Source of the DNA: Drechmeria coniospora
Lineage: Eukaryota; Ascomycota; Sordariomycetes; Hypocreales; Ophiocordycipitaceae
Direction of reading: 5' to 3'
DNA: 64,000 nucleotides
Assembly (NCBI RefSeq): GCF_001625195.1
Contig: NC_054390.1
Location: 9,893,222 to 9,957,221 of the forward strand
Of the stretch, positions 55,583 through 64,000 are shown piece by piece. Below the pieces are notes generated by a model. It did not search any database and was not told where the DNA came from. It saw nothing but the letters and a program-made list of their open reading frames with translations. How positions within the stretch are numbered: position 1 is the stretch's first letter; every line of letters begins with the position of its first letter. Made by a program: the position numbers and the translations under genes.

Positions 55583-57442
55583 TCATGATAGGACGCCGGG
55601 GTCGCCAAAGTACTGCAGAATATTCCAGTCCACCTCGGTTCCCTGCGACGGCTGCGTGCTTGGATCGCTGTGGATGACGGCACCGGCGAGACTCTCCCAA
55701 TCCTCGAAGACGACGGGCGTGGGAGAGTACTCAAAGTCCATCATGGAGTCCGACGAGGCGGCCGAGGAAGACGCCAGTTGTGGTGGCTTCTGGTGCTCCA
55801 TGGGCGAGTGCGTTGCCGCCAATGGGGATTGCGAGGCCGTCAGAGGCGAATGCGCGGCCGAGTCTGGCGAGGGTCTCGCGACGGCGGCGAACTGTTGCGA
55901 GGGGACGAACATGGTGCCTCGAAAGGGTGGCGCAAAGGGGCCCTGGCCGCTGAGCCGCGGCGACGAGAGCATCGGTTGCTGCGAAGGAAGTGCCGGCAGC
56001 TGAAATTGGGGGGGCGCGTCCTGCGGCGAGAACTGCTGCGAGGGCATCGCGGCCACGGCGGAGAACTGGGGCGATGCCGAGGCCTGGAGGGTAAGGACGA
56101 CATCCGCCAGATCGTAGGCCGAGCCGGCGATCCAGCGCGCCTCCTCCTCGTTCCCGGAGAAGAACTCTAGCAGGTCCTGGAGCTGGCCGTTGTTCTCCTT
56201 CTCGAGGAAGCCTTGGGCGCGACCCGTCTTGCTGGGATGCCAGCTGAACTGCGGTCGTCGGCCCGAGTATTCGCCTTGCTTGCCGCCGACGAGAGCGTCC
56301 CACGCCTCGTGGATGAGCGGCTGGTGGAGCAGGCCGTAGACGACCCTAGAGTGCATCCAGTCCCCCTTGGTGAGGCCCGACTCGAAATGGCGGGCGACAT
56401 GCTCGACGTGTCGTTCGCGGGCAGGGTGCAAGGCGGAGCAGAAGCCGCAAGCCCAATACTTGCGCTTCCGCAGGAACTTGACCACCTTTTCGGCGTGCGG
56501 GCAGGTTGTGCAGCCGTGGCACTGCTTGTGGTGCTGGTTGAAAGAATTGGAGCCCCAGAAGCTGCGGTTGCAGCCCGGTTCCGGGCAGGGATACTTCCTC
56601 CATCGCTCGTGAAACTCATCCTCGTGCCGTTTCCAGTCGTACTTTCGCTTGAAGCTGGTTTCGCACGAGGTGCACCAGTATATGTTCTGCCTGCTCGGGC
56701 CGACGGCCGTGGCGGGCCCATGCGTGCCGTTGAGCACGGGCAGGCCGGAGGTTGTCGGGGGGATCGGCAAGGGTGCCATGGATCGTCCGCCCGTCGTGCC
56801 CGAGTTCCACGAGAAAGAGGACTGAGCAGAGTTGGTGGACCATATCGAGGCGTGGCCAGACGAGCCGGAGCTGACGGAGGAGACGGATATCCTGGGATGA
56901 TGGGAGTGGGAGAAGGGCGCAGAGGGAGGGGCGAAGATGGAACCGTCAGCATCGCCGACAGTGCTCGAGGCCCGGCTCTCGGAAGGCGCATTCACCGCAA
57001 GGTGAGCGGAGGACCATCGTTCGGACACGTCGTCCGGCAGCGGCTCGAGCTTGACATTCCCCGACGGCGACGACGGCGACCGGGCGGGGGGACCGGTGAC
57101 GGCGAGCGTGGGCGTTCTTCCTGCCGCACTGGTGCCGGAAGCCAGGTGAGGCGGCGGCGAGGGGCATGGAGGCGGCGACGGCGGACGCTCGGCGACGAGC
57201 TGTTGCGACTGCAGCTGCGACGAAGCGGGTGATGGAGTTGGTGACGAAAACGAAAGCTGTAGTGACTGGCTGTCATCGACCCACTGGTGAAGAAGGTCCT
57301 TGGACAGACCGGAATCGATCAAGACTTGCAAGTTCTTGCGCGCCTCGGCGAGAACGTCCTGTGGTGTAGAGTCCGTAGGCTGCAAGGGGGAGGCCGACGA
57401 CGGCTCCGGCCGGTGATGCTGGTAGTTCTGGCCCTGTTCCAT
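55583..57442 (-). CDS. C2H2-type zinc-finger protein, probable transcription factor
   Basis: Single-exon gene of 619 residues starting at MEQGQNYQHH; the frame extends upstream in Arg-rich sequence, so this ATG (CCATGG context) is preferred. Residues 1-250 are Ser/Pro/Gln-rich. Two C2H2 fingers follow: Cys257/Cys260 with His273/His278 in YWCTSCETSFKRKYDWKRHE, and Cys286/Cys291 with paired His near 304-309 (PCPEPGCNRSFWGSNSFNQH). A third Cys/His group, WACGFCSALHPARERHVEHV, gives a finger-like C-x2-C...H...H unit. The C-terminal 200 residues are rich in Pro, Gln and Ser with repeated PLTASQSPLAATHSP and end in an acidic segment (EVDWNILQYFGDPG), a likely activation region. This layout is typical of poorly characterised fungal C2H2 regulators. 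Targets unknown. Confidence 0.85.
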   Translation of the reverse strand: MEQGQNYQHHRPEPSSASPLQPTDSTPQDVLAEARKNLQVLIDSGLSKDLLHQWVDDSQSLQLSFSSPTPSPASSQLQSQQLVAERPPSPPPCPSPPPHLASGTSAAGRTPTLAVTGPPARSPSSPSGNVKLEPLPDDVSERWSSAHLAVNAPSESRASSTVGDADGSIFAPPSAPFSHSHHPRISVSSVSSGSSGHASIWSTNSAQSSFSWNSGTTGGRSMAPLPIPPTTSGLPVLNGTHGPATAVGPSRQNIYWCTSCETSFKRKYDWKRHEDEFHERWRKYPCPEPGCNRSFWGSNSFNQHHKQCHGCTTCPHAEKVVKFLRKRKYWACGFCSALHPARERHVEHVARHFESGLTKGDWMHSRVVYGLLHQPLIHEAWDALVGGKQGEYSGRRPQFSWHPSKTGRAQGFLEKENNGQLQDLLEFFSGNEEEARWIAGSAYDLADVVLTLQASASPQFSAVAAMPSQQFSPQDAPPQFQLPALPSQQPMLSSPRLSGQGPFAPPFRGTMFVPSQQFAAVARPSPDSAAHSPLTASQSPLAATHSPMEHQKPPQLASSSAASSDSMMDFEYSPTPVVFEDWESLAGAVIHSDPSTQPSQGTEVDWNILQYFGDPGVLS

Positions 57443-57544
57443 GGTGAGATGTCGCCGAGAAGTTTGACGACGGCCAACGAAACGAGCGAGAAGACGGTGA
57501 CGACGACGACGCACGGCAATAAAAGACGGTGATTAGGCGAGGCG

Positions 57545-57558
57545 CCGTGGGAGGGGGA

Positions 57559-57591
<33 letters not shown>

Positions 57592-57618
57592 TAGGAGGAG
57601 TAGGAGGAGGAGGGGAGA
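57545..57618. repeat. (GGA)n / GGGGAG purine tract
   Basis: An almost pure purine strand of GGA triplets and G-runs about 100-180 bp upstream of the C2H2 start codon, read as a polypyrimidine tract on the coding strand. Confidence 0.85.
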
Positions 57619-59349
57619 GGGGTTAACAAAAGGAGCGAAAGCGTTGGACTGTTGCGAGGAGAAGATGCAGACGAGGCGACGAGAAACGTTTTTAACGGAT
57701 AGAGTCCGCGGGTGATGCGAGGAAACGCCAAGATGGAATGAGCAACGACAGGGTTGTTGCTTGCTGCGCAGTATGGCAAGCGAAAAACAGGCAAGGGGAC
57801 GGTCAATCCTGTGCCATACTTTATGGATCAGGCATGAGATCCGCTACGGCGCGAGTTCCCGGTCAGCCCAGCAGGCCCAAACCGAAGGAAAGTCCGAGCA
57901 TATAGGGAGCACAGGGCGATTGCGGATAGAGGAAGCGATTGGGGTCAGCAGTCGTCCGTACCCGGTCGGGACTTGAGGGATGCTCGGCGTCAGCGAGGGC
58001 ATGAGCAGATGCGGATGCGTGCTCGTGCTATTTCGGTTCCGAACGACTTCTCGCGTCGGCCGAGATGATGATGATGAAGGAGACGACGGATGGGCCCGGT
58101 GACGAAATGAGCGAATGCGCGGACGAGCTCTTCACTCGCGCTCAAGCTGCATTTCCTTCCATACGGACGCACGTGGTGGTGGAGAAGAGGTGAGCGGCCG
58201 GTTGGGTCTGTGCCGGGACGATGCAAAGGCGCAGGAAGCTTAGACTTGACACTGGAGCGAAGGGCCTGAACATGCTTTCGAGCACGGGCACACGGACGGG
58301 GAATGGGCCAACCAAAGCGGTCTCCTGTCGGCAATCGCACGACGGAGGGACCGTTTCGTCGACCACGTTGCCAGCAGAGGCTGACTGGATGATGGGTTTT
58401 GATGAGCGATGGGGCCTGAGGGTCGCCGACAGGGCCCCTGCGCGTCTCTGTTCATTAGGCGGACCGCAGGACGGCGGCGACGGACGGACGAGAGGTGAAG
58501 GGCCCGGCAGGGGGTCGCGCCGGGACACGACACCAGGCCAGAATGGCAGCAGGGGTGTAAGGATGATTGAAGGGATCCTGGATGCTTCAGATGGAGTGGA
58601 TCGTCGTCGTACAGCGCACTTGGACCTGCCGGCGGCGCAGGCACTCGAACGTGTACATGCATGTGCACGGCATGGCGGACGACCGGCGGCGGCGGCGAGC
58701 GAGCGAGCGAGCGAGCAAGGATGGGTGGCTGGATTGGGGGCCGTCCTGCCGAATTGGCACCGTGGCATGTCGGCGCAGATGCATCTGACGGGCCGGCGAG
58801 GTCGTCATCATCATCGACGCGCCTCTTTGGGGGGGCCGCATGCTGCCGGTTCGTGCATGGAACGACTCGTCCCTATTCCGGCTCGACCGATGACGGACGG
58901 GTGACGAATGGGCAACCAGGCTTCGGCTTGGCGCTCAAAGGCCGAAGCCTGGGCAGTGCGGGCCAGTGGGAAAGGAGAACGGGCAGCCAGGGGCAGGTCG
59001 AGCCAGGGGCAGGTCAAACGGTGCCTGGGCGAGCTGATTTGTTGCCGATGATCCACGGGGCCCTTGTGCCCCGGAGCGCCGACAGGGAGAAGGAACTTTG
59101 CCAACGTACGGGCAGGTAGGCGTTGCGGTGCGAGGGCGAAAAGGCCGTCACACATGTGACCTGAAGGTCGACGGCTTCGTTGGCTGACATTCGGAGGCGG
59201 TTCGTGTGCAAAGGACTTGACCGTCGTTGCGAGCGTGATTCACATGGTTGAGACTTTGACACGGCGGCGCCCGACGGCGACTCGATACCCTAGCAGAGGG
59301 AGCATCGGCATCATGGTCACGGCCAAGGCGGCACCCAATGACTCTTGAT

Positions 59350-59515
59350 GGCGGATGCTCGACGCTGGATGCCGGAAGCTCGAGGTTGGATCGTGGATTC
59401 CAGATGTTGCAGGCCGGAAGCTGGAAGCTGGATGCCGGAAGCTGGATGTCGGAAGCTGGAAGCTGGGAGCTGGAAGCTGGAAGCTGGATGCTGGATGCTG
59501 GATGCTACTAGACGT
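59350..59515. repeat. GGAAGCTGGATGCC-type minisatellite
   Basis: More than ten imperfect copies of 7-14-bp units (GAAGCTG, GATGCTG, GATGCCG). It resembles the shorter array at 48462-48535. Confidence 0.8.
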
Positions 59516-62500
59516 TACTCCGTACTAGATGCTGAATATTGGATGCCAGATGTTGGTGATGGATGCCGGATCCCGGAGACGCATGGGTGGCCTGCTGCTG
59601 GAGCCGTTTGCGCGACTTTCCGCTGCCTCCTGGTGGTTGGTGGGTTGATTTCGCTGCCGCTGGAGGCTGATGTCGCCTTCGATGCAGCCATGTTTGAGGC
59701 AAATGGGCCGGCAAGGATACTTTGCCGCCAGTCCATCAGTCATCTCCTTCATCATCAGTCGAGCCTTCCTTGCTCGAGGTGCTACGAATTGTGTGCAAGT
59801 ACGGAGTACGGTGTAGACGCACATGTATGAGTACATGGCTCTGTACATGCATCCTTGCATACGGAGTAGTATTCATCATACATGTACAAGTTCAAGCAAG
59901 TACATGTACACAGTTCCATGCGGTGAACGGATCTCCCAGCGGCGCCTTCCTTCTTGCTTGCATCCTCCTCTCACTCACCACAGCAGGAAGAACTGACGGC
60001 GCCAGAGCGGTACTCGTACATGCATGTACTCGTACTTGCATATAAGTACTCGTACTTGCACAAGTACGCCGTGCCGTAGAGCACCAGTAATTGATACCCA
60101 TGATAAAGTGCTAGGGTGTACCTACAAACTTGTATTCGTTAACCGCCACGACTTCGTTCAGAGTACATGTACTGTACGACATGCACTCATACCTGTACAT
60201 GTACTTACTGCCGAGTCTCGTAGCTTCCCCGACGATGCACAATTTGCTCCTACCGACTTCGCACCGCTAGGGGTCCTCCGTCGTCCATGTTGTTCCTGCT
60301 CTTTGGGAACTGGCCAGATAATCATGATTCATAACAAGAATGGAAGACTTCACCATCACCATCCCGTACACTGAATGCAACAGTATGCTCGTGCCGACAA
60401 TGGCTGGGCCACCGCGTCGTGGCAAGACAAGGACGGCGACGGTCTGCCGATCAGTCAACCCTAGGATCGTGCAACTCCATGCGATGCCCAGGTGCTACAT
60501 GAGGTGCTACCAATACCTCCTGCCGATGATCTACTCGCCACCTCGTTAGGTGCTACGGTGCTACGGTGCTACGGGTGAGATGAAGACTCGTTACCGCCCC
60601 AACTCCGTATCCAGGCCGGTGTGCATCACAAAGGTACCTCCAATCTTCATGCAAGGTCTTGGTACTCGTACTCATGAAGTGCACAGCCCGCCAAGCACAG
60701 CAGTAGATGACCTCGATTCTCGATGCCAGATCGTGGTGTCCTCATTGGTCCCCCCGTACGAGCTCCCCCGTCCTTCTCTTCTCTCGGCTCTGACCACCAA
60801 CGACACAAGCATCGGCGCCAACGAGCATCAGGGCCAACGCCAACGCGACCGACACCTGAAACATGTCATGAGGTGCTGGGCCCCTACGAGTGCCTCTCAG
60901 ACTCGATGTTGGCGAGATATGGGGAACTGGCTCGAAGCTATCTGCCGCCTGTCTCTGCTCCCCATGACGATCTCGCGCCGGGTTCGCTCGCCTCGACCTT
61001 TGGCCGTTGACGAGTTGGCATCTCCCGCCACGGTCATGCCGACCCTTTCGATACGCCATCCAATTTCTCTCGTTGATGCAAGCTGGGACAGGCCTACAAG
61101 CTTGGATGCTCGACGCTTGCTGGTACCTCGCAGAATTCCCAATCCGAAATGAGCCGGAGGAGGCACATCTGCCTTTGCACAGCCGGACTTCCTGGACCGG
61201 AACTTGGATGGATATCGGCATGCGTGGAGAAAAGGCAACGGAGCCAGCCAAGCTATTCAATCATTGGCTATTCAATCATTGGCTACTCCTACCATCAACA
61301 TGGCCAAGGTGACCATCGGGCCGTTTGAGCTGCTTGCCACTGACTAGTGGCAATAACCGCAGCAAGCACCGGGTAGAGCCACGCTCGATTGTCCATGGAG
61401 CTTGGATGATGCCAAGTGCCATTTTTACTCTTACTTATGCCAGCTGCGTGTCGTGCAATGAGTTGTTTGCCTTTGCAGCCATGGGTTCTGGCACTTTGTT
61501 CGCCAGCCAAGACATATCACTGACGCCGAACAAGGTCTACCTGCATTTCGGGTCTCCAATCGCCATCCATGGTGTTCTTTGAGCCTATCCGCACCCGCCG
61601 TCGGAGGCCCGCAAACCCGCAAGAATACGAGGGGTGATCGGTTCTTCTGCCCCGTCTCGTCACTCACTCACCCGACTTCAACACCCTTCGATGGGAACGA
61701 GCACAGCACGCCCCGGGCTTGATTTATTTCGCCGTCCCTGTGCTCCGCATGAACCCCACCACCACACAGCACGTTTACAACCTTCTGCCAATACTGCAGA
61801 ACGAAGCCCCACGCCTGGCCGGGATGTGTTCGGTTGGTTCACGTTCTCGGCGCAGAGAAACCAACACCCCATCGTCGTGCGTTTGAACCAGTCATGCTGA
61901 AGTTCTCCCTACCCTGCTTCTGAAATGCTCGTTGTACTGAACCCCTCCAGGGACTACGAGGTATTGCCTGTTCATCGATCTGCGATCGTTGCACAGACGT
62001 CTGTGCATCCAAACCATACACCCCCCAGTGCAGTCGGTAGTTTTTAGGCCGCCATGACCGCACGATAGCAAGCCAAATGCAAGGTTGCTCGCTCGCTACC
62101 CAAAAAAAATGCGGGAACTCGTCATGACGATTTCCACTTCGGCCTTGGGTGTCTGTCGAGGCCCAGTGGCGGCGTTTCGGGGCACATCGCTATCCACTTT
62201 CCGCTCGGGCCGGCGGCGCGAGCGCTACGACCAGCACGCTTCGGCTTCGGCTTCTTTTGCAAGGGTTCATGCAAGCCGTCGCAGTTGCTGGATCCCGGCA
62301 TTGGCCCCCCCTTTAAAGCATTTTTTTATTATCGGGGTCTGCTCATGGGTACGGTCCTTGTGTGGACTATTACATCATTCCTCCATGCGCAAGGGCTCGA
62401 ATTCCATCACTACGGCGCAATCTTTCTTCGCCGGACGATGCTCTCGTGTGCGCGTTTCGTCCAGAGATCATCTTCATTTGCACTGCTATTCTCGTTGAAC

Positions 62501-63209
62501 GATGATGGCAAAGTATACAAGGACTCCTCTTCACAGCAACGGATGAGGCCCACGGCACTTTGCGATTGCTTCCAACCAGGTTGGTGTGCAGTACTCGGCA
62601 AGTTGGATTGCTACGGAGCGAATCAGGTCGAGTTTCCGGAGCACGAATGGTGTCCCACCGGCGACAGAGAGATGAAACGCCGGTCTTCTCGGCATCATGC
62701 CGCAGGAAACAGGAAAAAAGTAATCATGGTTTATCCAAGGCCAGTTGCCCCAACCGTCGTCGGCCGTCTTTTCAAAACAGCCGACGGGCATCGCCGTGAA
62801 GCACCACCACGCCATGCACCATGTAAACCAACTCGACGGTCTGACCAGTTGATTTGCACCGATCCGGCCGACGCACACGGCATCAACGGAACATGTGCGA
62901 GGAGGCAGATGAGCACAAAGTCAAGAAATGAGGCCCGCGGAACGTGCATATCGTCCAAGGACGGATACAGGGCGCCGCCTTGGCTTGTAGTCGACCTGCT
63001 GCATTTGAGCCAAGCCACGTCGTCGAAAAGAAATGCCTGATCCCGTACTCTTACGCCCCGCCCATGAAACATTCTTGCAGACGACCAATGCAGAAGGCGA
63101 AGCCATGGCATGCGAGCCGGCGGACGTGCACAGAGGGAAGAAGTGAGTCTCTTGGGCACCAAGTTGCGTGCAGAAGCCGACGGGACTCGCGGGCTAGGCC
63201 CCGAGCATG

Positions 63210-64000
63210 TCAGGCGCTCGTGCTGAAGTAGTAGTTTTCCCACAGGTACTCGTAATCCTCGAGAATGCCGGCGACGAAGCCTGGCATCCTCCTCGTCACG
63301 CCGCCCACGATGTTCTTGGTGACGTTGTGGTAAAAGGCGCCGCGCATCGTCCACCAGCCCATGGCCCATCCCCTCTTGTTCCACTCGTCCCGCTCGAGCG
63401 TCGTGGCTCGCAGGCTGCGGTCACGAAGCTGGCGGGCCGCATACTCGACAGTCAAGCCGACGAGCCACGGGGTCCACGACTTCTTGTTGCGGCTTCGCGC
63501 GAGGGCGATGGCGTAGACGAGGGGCGCGAGAATGTGAAGCATCTCGGCGGCCTGGGCGCTGCCTTGAACCTCGTGAAGGAGCTTCGTCGCAGGCTTGATG
63601 TCGTCGGCGGTGAGGACGCGGCCAAGCAGATAGGAGTTGATGTCGCTCGAGTCGGGAAGCGACGGAAGGCTCATGCCCGTCCTGGGCATGAACCATTCGC
63701 GCTCGTGAGGCGGTCGTGCGTTCTCGGGGCCGCGGCCGTCCATGTCTCTCGCGGCGGCACTCTCGGGCGCAACGTCGTCCATGAGCTCACTCTCGCTCCG
63801 CGGAGAGCTCTGCTCCTCGAGCGCCGAAGGCTCGTCGTCGTCGCCTTCGGGGATCGGTTCGCGCTCCGGCAGAGCCGGCGTCACGAGAGGGCGCGAACCC
63901 GTGATGCGGAGCAGAAGCAGACGGCAGACGGCCTTGATGGCCTCGAGGAGCACGACGACCCTCCACCGGGACCTTTCCCCGCCGCGGCGCTTGGCTGACA
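63210..64000 (-). CDS. pex16: Peroxisomal membrane protein PEX16, C-terminal part (5' end beyond window)
   Basis: The minus-strand frame is open from the right edge (64000) to a TAG at 63210-63212, about 262 residues. It shows the PEX16 pattern: RVVVLLEAIKAVCRLLLLR near the edge, an acidic insert, then SYLLGRVLTADDIKPA, LHILAPLVYAIALAR, KKSWTPWLVGLTVEYAARQL, WAMGWWTMRGAFYHNVTKNIV and the end DYEYLWENYYFSTSA. PEX16 is an integral peroxisomal or ER membrane protein that recruits PEX3 and helps insert other peroxisomal membrane proteins; in filamentous fungi it also influences Woronin-body formation. No intron is visible in this part. The N-terminal exon(s) lie outside the window. Confidence 0.92.
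   Translation of the reverse strand, partial: SAKRRGGERSRWRVVVLLEAIKAVCRLLLLRITGSRPLVTPALPEREPIPEGDDDEPSALEEQSSPRSESELMDDVAPESAAARDMDGRGPENARPPHEREWFMPRTGMSLPSLPDSSDINSYLLGRVLTADDIKPATKLLHEVQGSAQAAEMLHILAPLVYAIALARSRNKKSWTPWLVGLTVEYAARQLRDRSLRATTLERDEWNKRGWAMGWWTMRGAFYHNVTKNIVGGVTRRMPGFVAGILEDYEYLWENYYFSTSA

Larger units (their letters stand above)
57443..63209. other. 5.8-kb interval without a recognisable gene
   Basis: No frame on either strand resembles a known family. It contains a GGA-triplet tract (57545-57618) in the C2H2 upstream region, a GCGA run at 58699-58716, an imperfect minisatellite at 59350-59515, GTAC-rich words at 59790-60220, a GGTGCTAC cluster at 60500-60575, and a 14-bp direct repeat (TTCAATCATTGGCTA) at 61256-61285. 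Small genes or non-coding RNAs cannot be excluded. Confidence 0.5.

Noticed and set aside
60743..60862. Possible 40-residue secreted peptide on the minus strand beginning MFQVSVALALALMLVGADA
   Set aside because: The signal-peptide look is attractive, but the frame is tiny, sits within a longer implausible frame, and has no cysteine pattern or promoter support.
62285..63040. 251-residue plus-strand frame upstream of PEX16
   Set aside because: No domain, mixed composition, and overlapping frames on both strands; no splice or codon evidence for a gene.
1..64000. CRISPR array, bacterial operon or prophage interpretation
   Set aside because: Spliceosomal introns, a spliced tRNA and nuclear eukaryotic gene families show this is fungal nuclear DNA; the tandem arrays have no spacer structure.

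Overview
The window reads as nuclear DNA of a filamentous ascomycete, most likely a Sordariomycete of the order Hypocreales. The basis is short introns (about 45-115 bp) with GT...AG ends and a CTGAC-like branch site, GC-rich coding exons, and orthologues of ordinary fungal housekeeping genes (STRAP, Doa1/PLAA, Spt8, Pex16, BtgC, SRR1, a Zn2Cys6 regulator, a spliced tRNA-Gly). Genus and species cannot be read from the sequence. A nematode- or insect-associated lineage is suggested only by the toxin-like genes in the first 12 kb.

Layout. 1-296: 3' end of an M20-family N-carbamoyl amino acid hydrolase. 1.7-12.3 kb: an AT-rich accessory block holding a ribosome-inactivating-protein (RIP, rRNA N-glycosidase) gene with an unusual repeated helical tail; a 615-residue protein resembling the hydrophobic helical part of fungal enterotoxin-like proteins; and a multi-exon gene resembling another enterotoxin-associated module, ending in a chromodomain-like stretch. 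Two diverged copies of a ~0.6 kb repeat lie in the gaps, one carrying an 80-bp TA-flanked MITE. 12.3-15.2 kb: minisatellites. 15.2-18.1 kb: VIT/VWA protein. 19-24.2 kb: STRAP and Doa1/PLAA, divergently transcribed. 24.7-25.5 kb: BIM1-like copper protein. 27.9-28.8 kb: SRR1-like protein. 29.3-31.5 kb: BtgC GH17 glucanase. 31.5-37.8 kb: 6 kb of gene-free, GTAC-rich satellite DNA. 37.8-40.2 kb: Zn2Cys6 regulator whose zinc cluster is completed by a 4-nt microexon. 40.6 kb: tRNA-Gly(GCC). 42.3-45.4 kb: HRR1/ZNFX1-like helicase. 46-48.2 kb: Spt8. 49.7-52.1 kb: flavin monooxygenase. 52.7-54.3 kb: putative Golgi glycosyltransferase. 55.6-57.4 kb: C2H2 zinc-finger protein. 57.4-63.2 kb: no recognisable gene. 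63.2 kb to the end: Pex16, cut by the window edge.

Most genes are independent housekeeping or wall/secretory functions with no operon-like logic. The one region that looks like a functional unit is the left-hand toxin-like block: three genes carrying a catalytic toxin domain or toxin-associated modules, separated by repeat-rich DNA, as expected for a fast-evolving host-interaction locus. All exon joins given here were read by eye from splice signals, reading frame and protein continuity; in every complete multi-exon gene the summed exon length is a multiple of three.
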